DNA of 64,000 nucleotides from FEB-25 sp963822175 (GCA_963822175.1 CAWGGJ010000012.1:1-64000); one strand, 5' to 3'; positions 8,180-17,649 are shown, counted from the first letter of the stretch. The notes: generated from the sequence alone by a model not told the origin. Numbers and translations are program-made.

Positions 8180-8918
8180 TAAATCCGCTATATGCATCAC
8201 CAATCGGAAGTTCAAAATCTACCTTTAGTTTTTTTCTTTGTGCAATGACTTTTGATTGAGTCTTGGGATTCCAGCCTTCCTTTTCAAATACCTGCCAATA
8301 AATCCCGATACCTCTTTTTTGCCAGCTGGGAAGGTCATTAAAATTGATACCATGCTGAAATAAAAATTCGTTTTTCTCAGCAATGGATAATCCTGATAGT
8401 TCTCTGGTTGCTTCCTGAACAGTACGACCCTCCTCCCTCAGAATCCAATAACAATGGCCATTTAACGCATTCCGGTGGGCGTCTTCACTTCGCCACCGAA
8501 AATAATCAATGACATCATTATCCTTCGGTAGCTGAGAGATTCTGCAATCAAAGGAAGCCAGGTCATTTAAAAGCAGTGAGAACTTAGCTCTGCATTCACC
8601 AGCAAGGATCGAGTTATATTTTCTGATCTTTCGATTAAAGGTATTCTCATCAGGATGAAACAGCAACGATATCTCATCACTTTGGGTGTAACCATAAATG
8701 ACCTGGAAGCCACATTCGGCTATTAGATATTCTACCGTGGTGACCATATAGTCACGAAAACGGATATCATATGGAGCGGTAAATTGATGGACTTCCCTGG
8801 TGAGGTGGGTAAAGCCTCGCCCATCCAAACGTGCCACCATGTGGATACCCGGTAACACCCATTGGTCATGCGTTGTTTCATAGATCCGTAATCTGGCATC
8901 TAAGTCATCAAACTTCAT
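8139..8918 (-). CDS. Thg1-like 3'-5' nucleotide polymerase (bacterial TLP)
   Basis: About 259 residues matching the tRNA-His guanylyltransferase fold. Metal-binding signatures are visible: MVARLDGRGFTHL near the N terminus and YGYTQSDEISLLF about 60 residues on. The eukaryotic HINNLYNT tRNA-His element is replaced by HRNALNGHCYW, as expected for a Thg1-like protein that repairs 5'-truncated tRNAs by templated 3'-5' addition rather than adding G-1 to tRNA-His. The ATG at 8918 has AGGAG 8 nt upstream and lies inside the end of the kinase gene (11-bp overlap). The codons look AT-richer than those of the neighbours, hinting at transfer. Confidence 0.88.
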   Translation of the reverse strand: MKFDDLDARLRIYETTHDQWVLPGIHMVARLDGRGFTHLTREVHQFTAPYDIRFRDYMVTTVEYLIAECGFQVIYGYTQSDEISLLFHPDENTFNRKIRKYNSILAGECRAKFSLLLNDLASFDCRISQLPKDNDVIDYFRWRSEDAHRNALNGHCYWILREEGRTVQEATRELSGLSIAEKNEFLFQHGINFNDLPSWQKRGIGIYWQVFEKEGWNPKTQSKVIAQRKKLKVDFELPIGDAYSGFIMNLLEKSKIGNS

Positions 8919-9357
8919 CCTGCCACTCCTCAACTAAAAATGCACCTTGCTGATCAATCTTTACAAAATAAAGCTTATCAAAACCTTCGTCCAATGATGG
9001 GATTTGGAGCCTATGGAAAGTTGCCAGAATACCCTTATCTGGTATGCGTTGTTTTTCCAACCGACCCTGATTGCGTTCGAGGGAGGCAGTTATTTTCGAT
9101 TCAAAATAATAGCCGATAATTTCAAATTTCGCCTGTTTTGCCGGGAGAATATACCTTTTCCTATCATCAATTGTTGGGTTGGTATTGTCCACCACGAAAT
9201 TTTGGCCACACTGGAGACAGGCGTCTAAAATCATTTTCTCCCTGTGGCGAGTTCTCAAAACATCCAGACTTATACGAACATGGGTAGTAAAGAATCGCTC
9301 TTTGAAGAAAGTGCTCTTTCCTGTGGCTTGAACCCCAATAAAAATTATAGCTTGCAT
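8908..9357 (-). CDS. Polynucleotide-kinase-like P-loop kinase
   Basis: 149 residues. Walker A GVQATGKST near the N terminus, then SLDVLR (the Asp and Arg pattern used by T4 Pnk-type 5'-kinases) and VDNTNPT, the hallmark DNTN motif of this kinase family. Such enzymes phosphorylate 5'-OH ends of RNA or DNA. It is the first gene of a two-gene unit with the Thg1-like polymerase, so the likely job is to prepare damaged RNA 5' ends before 3'-5' extension. This coupling is inferred from the gene order and overlap only. Confidence 0.85.
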   Translation of the reverse strand: MQAIIFIGVQATGKSTFFKERFFTTHVRISLDVLRTRHREKMILDACLQCGQNFVVDNTNPTIDDRKRYILPAKQAKFEIIGYYFESKITASLERNQGRLEKQRIPDKGILATFHRLQIPSLDEGFDKLYFVKIDQQGAFLVEEWQDEV

Positions 9358-9395
9358 AATTGTTCTATGATTCGATATTGAAATTATGATAGATT

Positions 9396-10619
9396 TTAAG
9401 GCTCTTCGATGATCGTTTCTGCCAGTTTTTGTAGCTCATCCCGCTCGGATGAATCGACATGGCTGGCGCGCCAGTAGCGGTCCAGCAGCTCAAGGGGGGT
9501 CAGGCTCTCGATGGTCTCGTCCTGGGCCAGGCGGGCGCGCACTTCTGTCATCGGGCGTGGGATCAGGTGGAACTCAAATGCCCCGGAGGCATATTCCCGT
9601 AAGGCTACTTCATCAATCAAGGCTTCCCAATCGCGCGGGTACTCCAAAACAAGGCGCACAATGGCACCTTCGAGCTTTGAGACGGGAGGCAGGCTTCTCT
9701 GCAGCTGCCCCATGATATCTTCGGGATCTTTCAATCGCAAGCTGCGGTCAATATAAGGACGGATGTTCTTGAGCTTGCGCCAATCCACGTCGGTATGGCC
9801 ATGCTCCACATGGGCAATGACAAAGAACTTGTCGTCGCCTGCCTCGCCGAAATCCACACGCTCGATCGACCCCGGGTAGATGACCGGTGGGTGGGCATTC
9901 TCGTTCAGGTTTTGGGATTTATGGATGTGCCCCAGGGCAACATAATCCAGGCGTGGGTCACGCACGAGGGAGCCGGGCAGCACCAGGTCACTGCCCAGCA
10001 TGACGGTGCGCTCTCCGCCGTACACCGCCCCCTGCACGGAGGCATGAGCAGTGAGGATCACCGGTAATTTTGGGTCGGCTGCTTCCAGCGAGTTGTGGAC
10101 GATATCGGTCAGCCGTTTTTCGATGGCTTCATTCACCGCCTGAGGATCGACCGCGCTGATCTCCTGGCTGGCTATCAGGCCGGAACGGGAAACCCACGGC
10201 AGGGCGATCACCTGTAACGGCAAGCCCCACAGGTCGGCAGGTTGATAAAATGCAGGGTGATCCAGAACCAGCACATTGGGTACCTCAAGGGTGTTGAATG
10301 GGTCCAGGGTATGGGCGCGGCCCAGGGTAGGCGAGGTATCGTGGTTGCCCACCAGCAGCAGGGTCGGGATACCCGCCCTGGATAGGCGCATAATCCTTCT
10401 GCCCCATTCGCGCTGAAAAGTGGGAGCCGGGTTGCGGTCCTTGTAGGCATCCCCGGCAAATAACACCAGGTCAACTTGTTCATCGATGGCTGTATCGACG
10501 ATGGTGTCCAGCGATCTCAGGTAATCCTGCACGCGCAGCGGTAGCCCGGTGGCAGGGTCATGCCGGCCACGGTTGGCCATATCGATGTGTGCATCGGCAA
10601 AATGGAGAATGGTCAGCAT
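9396..10619 (-). CDS. sbcD: SbcD/Mre11-type nuclease subunit
   Basis: 407 residues. Calcineurin-like phosphoesterase motifs appear in order: HFADAHID, LFAGDAYKD, LLVGNHD, ILTAHASV and ALGHIHKSQ, the metal ligands of SbcD/Mre11. It pairs with SbcC to process DNA ends and hairpins. The ATG at 10619 is chosen because GGGAGGAAG stands 4-5 nt upstream; an earlier TTG overlaps that ribosome site. The gene lies upstream of the kinase/Thg1 pair and away from sbcC, an unusual split of a normally adjacent pair. Confidence 0.93.
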   Translation of the reverse strand: MLTILHFADAHIDMANRGRHDPATGLPLRVQDYLRSLDTIVDTAIDEQVDLVLFAGDAYKDRNPAPTFQREWGRRIMRLSRAGIPTLLLVGNHDTSPTLGRAHTLDPFNTLEVPNVLVLDHPAFYQPADLWGLPLQVIALPWVSRSGLIASQEISAVDPQAVNEAIEKRLTDIVHNSLEAADPKLPVILTAHASVQGAVYGGERTVMLGSDLVLPGSLVRDPRLDYVALGHIHKSQNLNENAHPPVIYPGSIERVDFGEAGDDKFFVIAHVEHGHTDVDWRKLKNIRPYIDRSLRLKDPEDIMGQLQRSLPPVSKLEGAIVRLVLEYPRDWEALIDEVALREYASGAFEFHLIPRPMTEVRARLAQDETIESLTPLELLDRYWRASHVDSSERDELQKLAETIIEEP

Positions 10620-10651
10620 CGAGCTTCCTCCCAAACAGCTAATATCATAGA

Positions 10652-11992
10652 TCAGGGTGACACGCCCAGCTGATCCAGCTGGTATAGCCCTGGAGCGAAA
10701 TCGGGATGCAGGCGCACACTTTCGCGAAAATCTGCAATGGCTCCCTCGGTATCACCCAGGGCGAGCTTCCCCATGCCGCGCCAGTACCAGGTTTCCTCCA
10801 GGACGTCATCGAGAACCGTATCGAAGGTGACATTGGCCAGGTCGATCACATCCTGGTAACGCCCGCTATAGTAATAGGCGAAATAAGGCCCGGTCTGGTA
10901 CCACATGGTGCGGAACGGGCGCTGGTCGTCATCGGGTAGATCGGCATATAACTGGAAGGCGTAATCATAGGCGTAGGCGGCGTCCACATATTCCTTAAGG
11001 TTCACGTGGCTGGTACCAACATTAAAGGCAGCAAAAAACTGGTCAATACCGGTCAGCATCTTGGTTTCGGTGCTGGCAACCTCCAGGGCGTAGCGGCTGG
11101 ACGTATCCGAATCAGCATAATCACCGAGCAGGGTCAGCAGCTCAACTTCGCGCTGCAGCGGGTATACCACCATGAAGAGATTGTCGAACGAACGCCAGCC
11201 ATCGTTGAAATCTTTATAGGGGAATTCATGGTTCTCACCCTGGGGGATATAGGTATCCTGCACCACCAGCACGCCTTTCACATCATCATAGCCAGTCACG
11301 AACTGGTAATGCCCCAACCAGCCAAAGCGCCCGGTCATATCATAGGTGTAGTAACCTTTCTCGGTCACCACTGGGAAACCACCTGCCACCAGTTTCTTCA
11401 ACAGGTCGATATCACCACCGTAACGGATGAGCGCTCCATATTCATCCGTCTGGGTGCGAACGAAATCCTGCAACTCATAAGGCATGACATTTTTATCATC
11501 CTTATTGCTCTTGACATACTCGCCAACCGTGTCGCGGTTGCCATCCCATCCCCAGAAAGTGAGCGCCATGGACAGGTTGGCTGGACCGCAGAAATTGTAG
11601 CGGTTGTGCTGGTCCTCGTATTTAACACCTTCCAAGCGGACCACGTCGGGTATGGGAGTGGGAGATAGTGTAGGTGTAGGTGAAGGCTGCGGGGTTGAGG
11701 TCGGACCGACGGGAGTAGGCGTGGGGGTCAATGGGGTGGGGGTAAAGGTCGGTGCCAGGGCGGTCAGAGTGGCATCGACAATCGCGTTCACCTGGTTCTC
11801 CAATTGAGCCTGCTCCTGGGGCTGGAATACAGCCCGCTCAGGTGGGTTGATGGCATATTGGATGCGCACGCGCAGGTTATCGAGCCTCCATGCCAGACGG
11901 CTATGGATAAAGGGGACGTTATACAGGAGTATCGCCAACACACAAAGCACTGGAACGGCCAGCAAATACTTTGGTGACAATTTGAGACGCAT
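10652..11992 (-). CDS. Exported C39-like peptidase domain protein with TPR-like tail
   Basis: 446 residues from the ATG at 11992. An N-terminal hydrophobic helix (YLLAVPVLCVLAILLY) is followed by a long Thr/Pro-rich linker (residues ~80-115), then a papain-like C39 domain with the catalytic Cys in YNFCGPANLSMAL and the His in GHYQFVTGYDD, and a C-terminal helical region ending in a TPR-like unit (YWRGMGKLALGDTEGAIADF). This layout is common in surface-anchored Chloroflexota proteins. Substrate unknown. The start is preceded by TATAAT and 6 nt, with no ribosome site. Confidence 0.8.
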   Translation of the reverse strand: MRLKLSPKYLLAVPVLCVLAILLYNVPFIHSRLAWRLDNLRVRIQYAINPPERAVFQPQEQAQLENQVNAIVDATLTALAPTFTPTPLTPTPTPVGPTSTPQPSPTPTLSPTPIPDVVRLEGVKYEDQHNRYNFCGPANLSMALTFWGWDGNRDTVGEYVKSNKDDKNVMPYELQDFVRTQTDEYGALIRYGGDIDLLKKLVAGGFPVVTEKGYYTYDMTGRFGWLGHYQFVTGYDDVKGVLVVQDTYIPQGENHEFPYKDFNDGWRSFDNLFMVVYPLQREVELLTLLGDYADSDTSSRYALEVASTETKMLTGIDQFFAAFNVGTSHVNLKEYVDAAYAYDYAFQLYADLPDDDQRPFRTMWYQTGPYFAYYYSGRYQDVIDLANVTFDTVLDDVLEETWYWRGMGKLALGDTEGAIADFRESVRLHPDFAPGLYQLDQLGVSP

Positions 11993-11998
11993 GGCGGG

Positions 11999-12004
11999 AT
12001 TATA
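11999..12004 (-). promoter_or_regulatory. -10 box of a probable leaderless promoter
   Basis: On the minus strand TATAAT stands 6 nt before the ATG at 11992, and the intervening CCCGCC offers no ribosome-binding site. This favours a leaderless mRNA. Confidence 0.55.
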
Positions 12005-12176
12005 ACACTGCGTTATAAAGGAAAACCACAAAGGTCTCGATGGCCTCCAAGGGTGTTTTTGGGGAGCAAATGATCCATATAAAATCCACCAGGATACCGT
12101 TCAGCCCTGGAAGTGAGAGGCGAAAACATGTTCGCTAAACCTTGGATAACCTCAGGGTGCTGGTGCCATAGTAAGG

Positions 12177-12182
12177 TACAAT
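12177..12182 (+). promoter_or_regulatory. -10 box of a probable leaderless promoter (nfeD)
   Basis: TACAAT is followed by 6 nt (AATCGA) and the GTG start of the nfeD frame at 12189, with no purine-rich ribosome site between. Confidence 0.5.
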
Positions 12183-12188
12183 AATCGA

Positions 12189-13516
12189 GTGAAAATAATT
12201 ATCAAGAGGATTTTGCTACTATTTTGGCTAAGTATGATCTGTTTAAACCCAATACTCAGCCTGAATGCCCGTGCACAGACAGACGAGGCGCAGATCATCG
12301 TTTTAACCGCGGATGGTCCGATCACCCCGGCGATGGCACAATACCTGTCACGCGGCATCAAAACCGCTGAAAGCCAGGGTGCTGAAGCGTTGATCCTCCA
12401 GCTCAACACCCCGGGTGGCTCCATCGACACGATGAATGAGATGGAGCAGATGATGCTTGCATCCAACGTTCCGATCATTGTCTATGTTGCCCCTAAAGGA
12501 GCCATGGCTGCCAGCGCAGGAACCATCATCACCCTGGCCGGGCATGCTCTGCCATGGCACCTGGCACCACCATCGGGGCAGCCAGCCCAGTGGGCAGCCA
12601 GGGGGAAGACCTGGGCACCACCATGGAAGCCAAGGTGAAGAACACCCTGGCTGCCACTGCACGCGCACTCACCCAGCGCCGTGGTCCTACCGCGGTTGCC
12701 CTGGCGGAAGATACTATCCAGAATGCTGCGGCGGTCTCGGCGAGTGAAGCCCTAGAGGCCGGGTTGATCGATTTTATATCTTCCGATCTAAACGAGCTAC
12801 GCAGCCAGCTGGATGGATTTACTGTCAGCGTTAACGGGGAGCCAGTCACACTGCATACGGCGAATGCCAGCTTTGAGCCGCTCAGTATTTCCATCATTGA
12901 ACAGGCATTACTGATCGTCACCGACCCCAATATTGTCTTCCTGCTGATCACAATCGGCGTACAGGCGATCATCATCGAGATATCCAGCCCCGGTGGTTGG
13001 GTGGCTGGTTTCATCGGCGTGGTCTGCCTGGCCTTGGCAACCTACGGTCTGGGCATCCTGCCGGTAAACTATTTCGGCCTGCTATTCATCGCCACGTCAT
13101 TCGTCCTGTTCATCCTGGATATCAAAGCACCCACCCACGGAGCGCTCACTGCAGCAGGCATAGGCAGCCTGATCGTAGGGGCATTGGTCTTATTCAATAC
13201 ACCCACCACGCCCAGCTTTCAGCACATCTCCGTACCGCTGGTGATCGGTGTCTCGTTGGCCAGCGGGGCAGTCTTCTTCACCATCATGATGATCGCAGTG
13301 CGTGCCCAGCGCGCGCCCATCCGCGTGGGTGAAGAAAGTATGAGCGGACGCATGGGTGTTGCCCGGACGGATCTCAATCCGAATGGCAGCGTGCAGGTGG
13401 GGGGCGAATTATGGACAGCAGAGCTGGAGGATGGCAGCCCGATGCTGTATGCGGGCGATCGGATCAAGGTAATCAGGGTGGAAGGGTTGCGCCTGATCGT
13501 ACGCCAGGCTGAATAA
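12189..13516 (+). pseudogene. nfeD: NfeD-type membrane serine protease, frameshifted
   Basis: The gene is read in two frames. Part 1 (12189-~12548) carries a signal peptide and the ClpP-like protease domain with LNTPGGSID and the catalytic Ser region MAASAGT. Part 2 (~12551-13516) resumes with AMAPGTTIGAASPV, contains the expected Lys (TTMEAKVKN), then four membrane helices and a C-terminal OB-fold NfeD domain (VGGELWTAELEDG). Restoring one base between 12548 and 12551 gives HAAAMAPGTT, the family sequence, so one base is missing. The catalytic Ser and Lys lie on opposite sides. Long NfeD proteins cleave membrane proteins such as stomatins; no stomatin gene is adjacent. Confidence 0.85.
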
Positions 13517-13518
13517 TC

Positions 13519-13947
13519 TTACTCACCCGTGTATATATCGTTCAGCAGCCGGGTTATGGCGTTATCAATCGCATCTCGAACAACCCGGAAGGCTGCCATT
13601 TGCTGATCTTCGGTTCCAGTAACTCCTGCTGGATCTGGGAAAGGTAGGTGGATCCGCCTGCCACTACCCAGCCAAACCGGGCACTCAGCATCTGCCTGAT
13701 CACATAATGTGACCACCAGATCAAATTTTTGGAGTCGAAACTCATCGATCGGTTTCGATCTCCCCTGGTGTTCGATCCCTATTTCAGACAGAACTTTGAC
13801 CGCAAATGGGTGAACATAACCAGCTGGATGAGATCCTGCGCTGGAGGCTTCCCACCGATCGCCCAAAAGGGTGTTAACAATCGCTTCCGCCATCTGCGAG
13901 CGGCAGGAGTTACCGGTACATAGGAATAATACTCTCTTTATACTCAT
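13519..13947 (-). CDS. arsC: Arsenate reductase, thioredoxin-coupled LMW-phosphatase type
   Basis: 142 residues. The phosphatase-type P-loop FLCTGNSCRS carries the nucleophilic Cys, and the redox pair of ArsC is present in VTLCDQADAECP. This class reduces arsenate to arsenite with thioredoxin. The ATG at 13947 overlaps the phoU stop by one base, so it is the last gene of the phosphate operon. Placement after pst genes makes sense because arsenate enters through phosphate transporters. No arsenite exporter is visible nearby. Confidence 0.88.
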   Translation of the reverse strand: MSIKRVLFLCTGNSCRSQMAEAIVNTLLGDRWEASSAGSHPAGYVHPFAVKVLSEIGIEHQGRSKPIDEFRLQKFDLVVTLCDQADAECPVWLGSGRRIHLPFPDPAGVTGTEDQQMAAFRVVRDAIDNAITRLLNDIYTGE

Positions 13948-14634
13948 CAATTAAGTCCAGCGACATTCCCCTCAGTTGTATCCAGCTCTCGCATTTCACC
14001 CGTGGCAACATAGACAATTCGCTCGCAGATATTGGTCACCCGGTCTGCCATGCGCTCCAGGTTATGGGCTGCCCACATCATGTGGTTAGCACGGTCAGCA
14101 GTAGCAGGATCAGCGATCATTTGCCCTACAAGTTTTCGATAGATATGGTTATATAACTGGTCCACAGTATTGTCCTCATCAGGGATTTTGCGAGCGACCA
14201 TTTCATCCCCAATCACGAAAGCATCCAACGAACGCCGGAGCATATCCAGACCTAGTTTAGCCATGTGCTGCAATTCACCTAAGATAGCCGGATCAATGGG
14301 CTCATCGCTGAGAAGGAGATTAATCTTGCAGATACCCTTGGCATAGTCGCCAATACGCTCCAGCTCGGTGATAATTTCAAGGATGGCAGCTAAAAACCGG
14401 ACATCACGCGCCATGGGTTGCTGGGTGGCGATCAGAGTGACACAACCACTTTCAATGGAATAGCGTTTTTCATTAATTCGCAGATCTTCCTCATAGATTT
14501 TTCTGGCAGTTGCCTGGTCACGTCTCTTTAAGGGCATCGAGAGAGGCGAGCACAGATTGCTCCACCATACTCCCCAGAACCAGGACCTGGTCCAACAACA
14601 TTATTAACTGTCTATCAAAACGTTCACGAGTCAT
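13947..14634 (-). pseudogene. phoU: PhoU phosphate-signalling protein, frameshifted near the N terminus
   Basis: From ATG 14634 (GAGGAG 7 nt upstream) the frame reads MTRERFDRQLIMLLDQVLVL and continues to SLDALKET-stop. The rest of PhoU (KRRDQATARKIYEEDLRINE and both three-helix repeats with the ELERIGD and NLERMADRV metal-binding motifs) is in another frame. Removing one base from the GGG run at 14532-14534 joins them as ASLDALKRRDQ. PhoU couples the Pst transporter to PhoR and restrains phosphate uptake. The damage may be an assembly error in a homopolymer. Confidence 0.87.
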
Positions 14635-14649
14635 GAATTTCTCCTCATA

Positions 14650-15438
14650 TTAACCAAATCTACCGGTAACATAATCTTCAGTTTCCTTGTTGTGTGGGAT
14701 GGTGAAAATCTGTGTGGTCGGACCATACTCCACAAGGTAACCGGCACGGTCATTGTCCATGCTGAAAAAAGCAGTCAGGTCGGAGACACGTGCTGCCTGC
14801 TGCATATTATGGGTAACCACGATTATTGTATATTCTTCTGCCAATTCGCGCATTAATTCCTCGATCTTCAATGTAGCAATTGGGTCCAATGCAGAAGCAG
14901 GTTCGTCCATCAGGATGACCTCAGGTGAGATTGCCAGAGCGCGGGCAATACACAGACGTTGCTGCTGCCCTCCGGAGAGTGACAGACCACTCTGGGAGAG
15001 TTTATCTTTAACATCATCCCACAGGGCTGCTTTACGCAGGCAGAATTCCACCCAATCGTCCATGCTTGGACGTCCGACTCCACTTTTAAAGCCATTCAGG
15101 CGGGCACCCCAGGCAACATTTTCATAGATGCTCTTGGTAAATGGATTGGGTTTCTGGAAGACCATGCCGATACGACGGCGCACTTCCACTGGATCAACCT
15201 GCCGGTCGTAGATGTTGGTACCCATAAAAATCACCTCACCATCACAATGGGAGGAAGGTACCAGCTCATTCATGCGGTTGAAGGCACGCAGAACGGTGCT
15301 CTTACCACAACCGGAAGGACCAATAATGGCGGTGACCTTCTTGCTTTCGATCGACAGGTTAACATCTTTAACCGCACGGAAGTCACCATAATAAACATTC
15401 AGGTTAAGCGCCTGGATGGCAATATTTGTTTCAGTCAT
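14650..15438 (-). CDS. pstB: Phosphate ABC transporter ATP-binding protein PstB
   Basis: 262 residues. Walker A GPSGCGKSTVLRAFNRMN with the PstB-specific FNRMN, Q-loop GMVFQKPNPF, signature LSGGQQQRLCIARALA and Walker B VILMDEPASALDP are all intact. It energises phosphate import through PstCA. It lies between pstA and phoU in the canonical order. Confidence 0.96.
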   Translation of the reverse strand: MTETNIAIQALNLNVYYGDFRAVKDVNLSIESKKVTAIIGPSGCGKSTVLRAFNRMNELVPSSHCDGEVIFMGTNIYDRQVDPVEVRRRIGMVFQKPNPFTKSIYENVAWGARLNGFKSGVGRPSMDDWVEFCLRKAALWDDVKDKLSQSGLSLSGGQQQRLCIARALAISPEVILMDEPASALDPIATLKIEELMRELAEEYTIIVVTHNMQQAARVSDLTAFFSMDNDRAGYLVEYGPTTQIFTIPHNKETEDYVTGRFG

Positions 15439-15454
15439 AGACTAATGATCACTC

Positions 15455-16708
15455 TTACTTTCTGGCGTATCGATTACGCAGTAAAATGGCAGCGGCGTTG
15501 AGGCTGAGCAACAGCACCAATAACACCAAAATAGCTGCAGCAGCGATATTGTGGTATTCCCCTTGCGCCCGGGAGGTCCATTGGTAGATCTGGATGGGCA
15601 AGGTGGTGAACTTGGAAAATGGCCCGCTTGGATCGAAGGTGATGTAGGTGGCTGCGCCGATCACCACCAGGGGGGCCGTCTCACCCATGGCGCGAGAGAC
15701 CGATAGTATGGAACCCGTCAGGATACCCGGCATCGCATTTGGCAGAATATGATGCCAGATCGTCTGCCACTTGGTTGCCCCCAACCCATAGGACCCTTCA
15801 CGGATCGAGTTAGGCACAGTGTGGATAGCTTCCTGAACATTGATGATCAGCAGAGGCAGCACCAATAGTGCCAGTGTCAAACTGGCGGATAGGATCGTAC
15901 GCCCGTTGGCTGTGGTCGGATCCGAGATACCAAAAAGTGTTCCACTGGTGAGTGGCTCGAGCATGCGCACAAATATGGCCAGTCCCAACATCCCATAGAT
16001 AATCGAAGGCACCCCCGCCAGGTTGTTAATATTGGTTTGGATCGTACGATTCAGCCAGTTATCCAAAGCGTATTCCTCGAGGTAGATGGCTGCGCCCATG
16101 CCGATGGGCAATGCTACTATGATCGTAATGATGATAATGTATATCGATCCCAACAGAGCAGTGCGTACACCGGCACTCAGTACATCAGAAGATTGAGGAG
16201 AGGTAATAAACTTTGGAGTGATCCAGGAAGTGAATTTAACCGTTGCCTGGGGGTATTCCTGCTCCACCTTAGCGAAAATCTCATCCTTCTGGGTGAGTGA
16301 CTCAACCAGTGACCAGGTGCCCACAATGTCTTCGGGTTGGACGACGTCATCGATAACCACCTGGTAGACTTCCTCCCAGGAGCGTTCAGCGAGAGGCTTT
16401 TCACGCTCCAATTGGCGAAATTTACCTTTTGAGACATTCTCCTGAATGATGGTGATCAGGGTAGCCTGGTCCAGCTTTTCAATCGGTACGCCATTAACCG
16501 CCAGGCTGGTGGGATCAACCTTGTTATCGATCGCCACCATGCCGAAGATCTCATTGACGATGGTATAGAGCAGAAGTGCCAAGGCGATCATACCGATGGT
16601 GGTGGAAACCTGAAAGACTGTTCGCCAGGTGGATGCCTTGCGATTACGCTGAGGCAGGTTGGCCTCAAAATACGGATTTAGATGCACTTCTCTAGAAGCA
16701 GGACTCAC
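15455..16708 (-). CDS. pstA: Phosphate ABC transporter permease PstA
   Basis: 417 residues, longer than the usual ~290 because of an extracytoplasmic insert (about residues 60-175) between the first membrane helix and the conserved permease core. The core carries six helices and the coupling-loop EAIHTVPNSIREGSYGLGATKWQT, of which GSYGLGATKWQT is typical for PstA. The GTG start overlaps the pstC stop by 4 bp (GTGA), implying coupled translation. It forms the inner-membrane channel with PstC. Confidence 0.93.
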   Translation of the reverse strand: MSPASREVHLNPYFEANLPQRNRKASTWRTVFQVSTTIGMIALALLLYTIVNEIFGMVAIDNKVDPTSLAVNGVPIEKLDQATLITIIQENVSKGKFRQLEREKPLAERSWEEVYQVVIDDVVQPEDIVGTWSLVESLTQKDEIFAKVEQEYPQATVKFTSWITPKFITSPQSSDVLSAGVRTALLGSIYIIIITIIVALPIGMGAAIYLEEYALDNWLNRTIQTNINNLAGVPSIIYGMLGLAIFVRMLEPLTSGTLFGISDPTTANGRTILSASLTLALLVLPLLIINVQEAIHTVPNSIREGSYGLGATKWQTIWHHILPNAMPGILTGSILSVSRAMGETAPLVVIGAATYITFDPSGPFSKFTTLPIQIYQWTSRAQGEYHNIAAAAILVLLVLLLSLNAAAILLRNRYARK

Positions 16709-17649
16709 TCGTACGTCTCCCGAAAACGGCGCACGATGCGCTGGCTGATGATGTTCAGACCAAGGGTGAGAACGAATAGAACCAAACCAATGGCAAACAG
16801 GCTGTTATAGTCAATCGAATCATAGCTCAGGTCACCGCCGGAAATGCGCACGATATGCCCGGTCATCGTCTCTGCACCTTTGAAGGGGTTAAAGGTAAAG
16901 TTTGGTCCAGCACCCACAGCGATGGCGACAATCATCGTCTCACCGATGGCGCGGGAGATACCTACAACGAATGCAGCAGCCAATCCGGAAATAGCAGCGG
17001 GCACAACCACCTTTACCGCGGTTTCCAGCTTGGTGGCACCCAAGCCATAAGAAGCTTCCCGTAATGCCCGCGGTACAGCTGATAGGGCATCTTCACTCAT
17101 CGAAGTGATGAGTGGCAGGATCAGGATGCCCATCACCAACCCACCTGAAGCCATATTATAGATATCCACCACATCTCTACCAAAGATCGAGCGCAAAAGT
17201 GGAGTCATGAAACTAAGGGCAAAATAACCATATACCACGGTAGGGATCCCTGCCAGAATCTCGAGGGTTGGTTTAAGGGTATTACGCGCCTTGGTGGAGG
17301 CATATTCGCTTAAATATATAGCCACGGCCAGCCCAAGTGGCAATGCAATACACATGGCAAACGCCGTGGTAATCAGGGTGGCGGTCACCAATGGTAGGAT
17401 GCCAAAAGCCTCAGCTTGAGGTTGCCATTTGGTGCCAGTAAAAAAACCGAGCAGGTTTACCGCCGGGTTGCGGAAGAACAACAAGGCTTCTTTACCCAAC
17501 TCGTAAACGATGCCAAGGGTAGTTAATATCGAAAATGCACCACAGAAAAATAAAAATCCCCGGATTAAAACTTCCTTGCGCCGAGGTTTACGGAACAAGG
17601 GATTTTCTTCTTTCCTTTTGGAAATCATTCTTGTACTAATTTCGGTCAT
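16705..17649 (-). CDS. pstC: Phosphate ABC transporter permease PstC
   Basis: 314 residues with six membrane helices and the permease coupling loop SAVPRALREASYGLGATKLE. It pairs with PstA. A 125-bp gap with a small hairpin (TTTCC-AAAAT-GGAAA, about 17748-17762) separates it from pstS; in many bacteria such a gap lets the binding protein be made in excess of the permeases, which is plausible here but not shown. Confidence 0.94.
   Translation of the reverse strand: MTEISTRMISKRKEENPLFRKPRRKEVLIRGFLFFCGAFSILTTLGIVYELGKEALLFFRNPAVNLLGFFTGTKWQPQAEAFGILPLVTATLITTAFAMCIALPLGLAVAIYLSEYASTKARNTLKPTLEILAGIPTVVYGYFALSFMTPLLRSIFGRDVVDIYNMASGGLVMGILILPLITSMSEDALSAVPRALREASYGLGATKLETAVKVVVPAAISGLAAAFVVGISRAIGETMIVAIAVGAGPNFTFNPFKGAETMTGHIVRISGGDLSYDSIDYNSLFAIGLVLFVLTLGLNIISQRIVRRFRETYE

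Noticed and set aside
11006..11668. 220-codon plus-strand open frame antisense to the C39-like gene
   Set aside because: Composition and lack of any domain mark it as an antisense shadow of a well-supported gene.
12554..13516. Second half of nfeD as an independent short NfeD gene
   Set aside because: It begins inside the protease domain, lacks its own ribosome site, and joins perfectly to the first half with one added base.
14516..14540. TGA in the N-terminal frame of phoU as a third Sec codon
   Set aside because: The downstream PhoU sequence lies in a different frame, and PhoU has no conserved Cys there; a one-base indel explains it.
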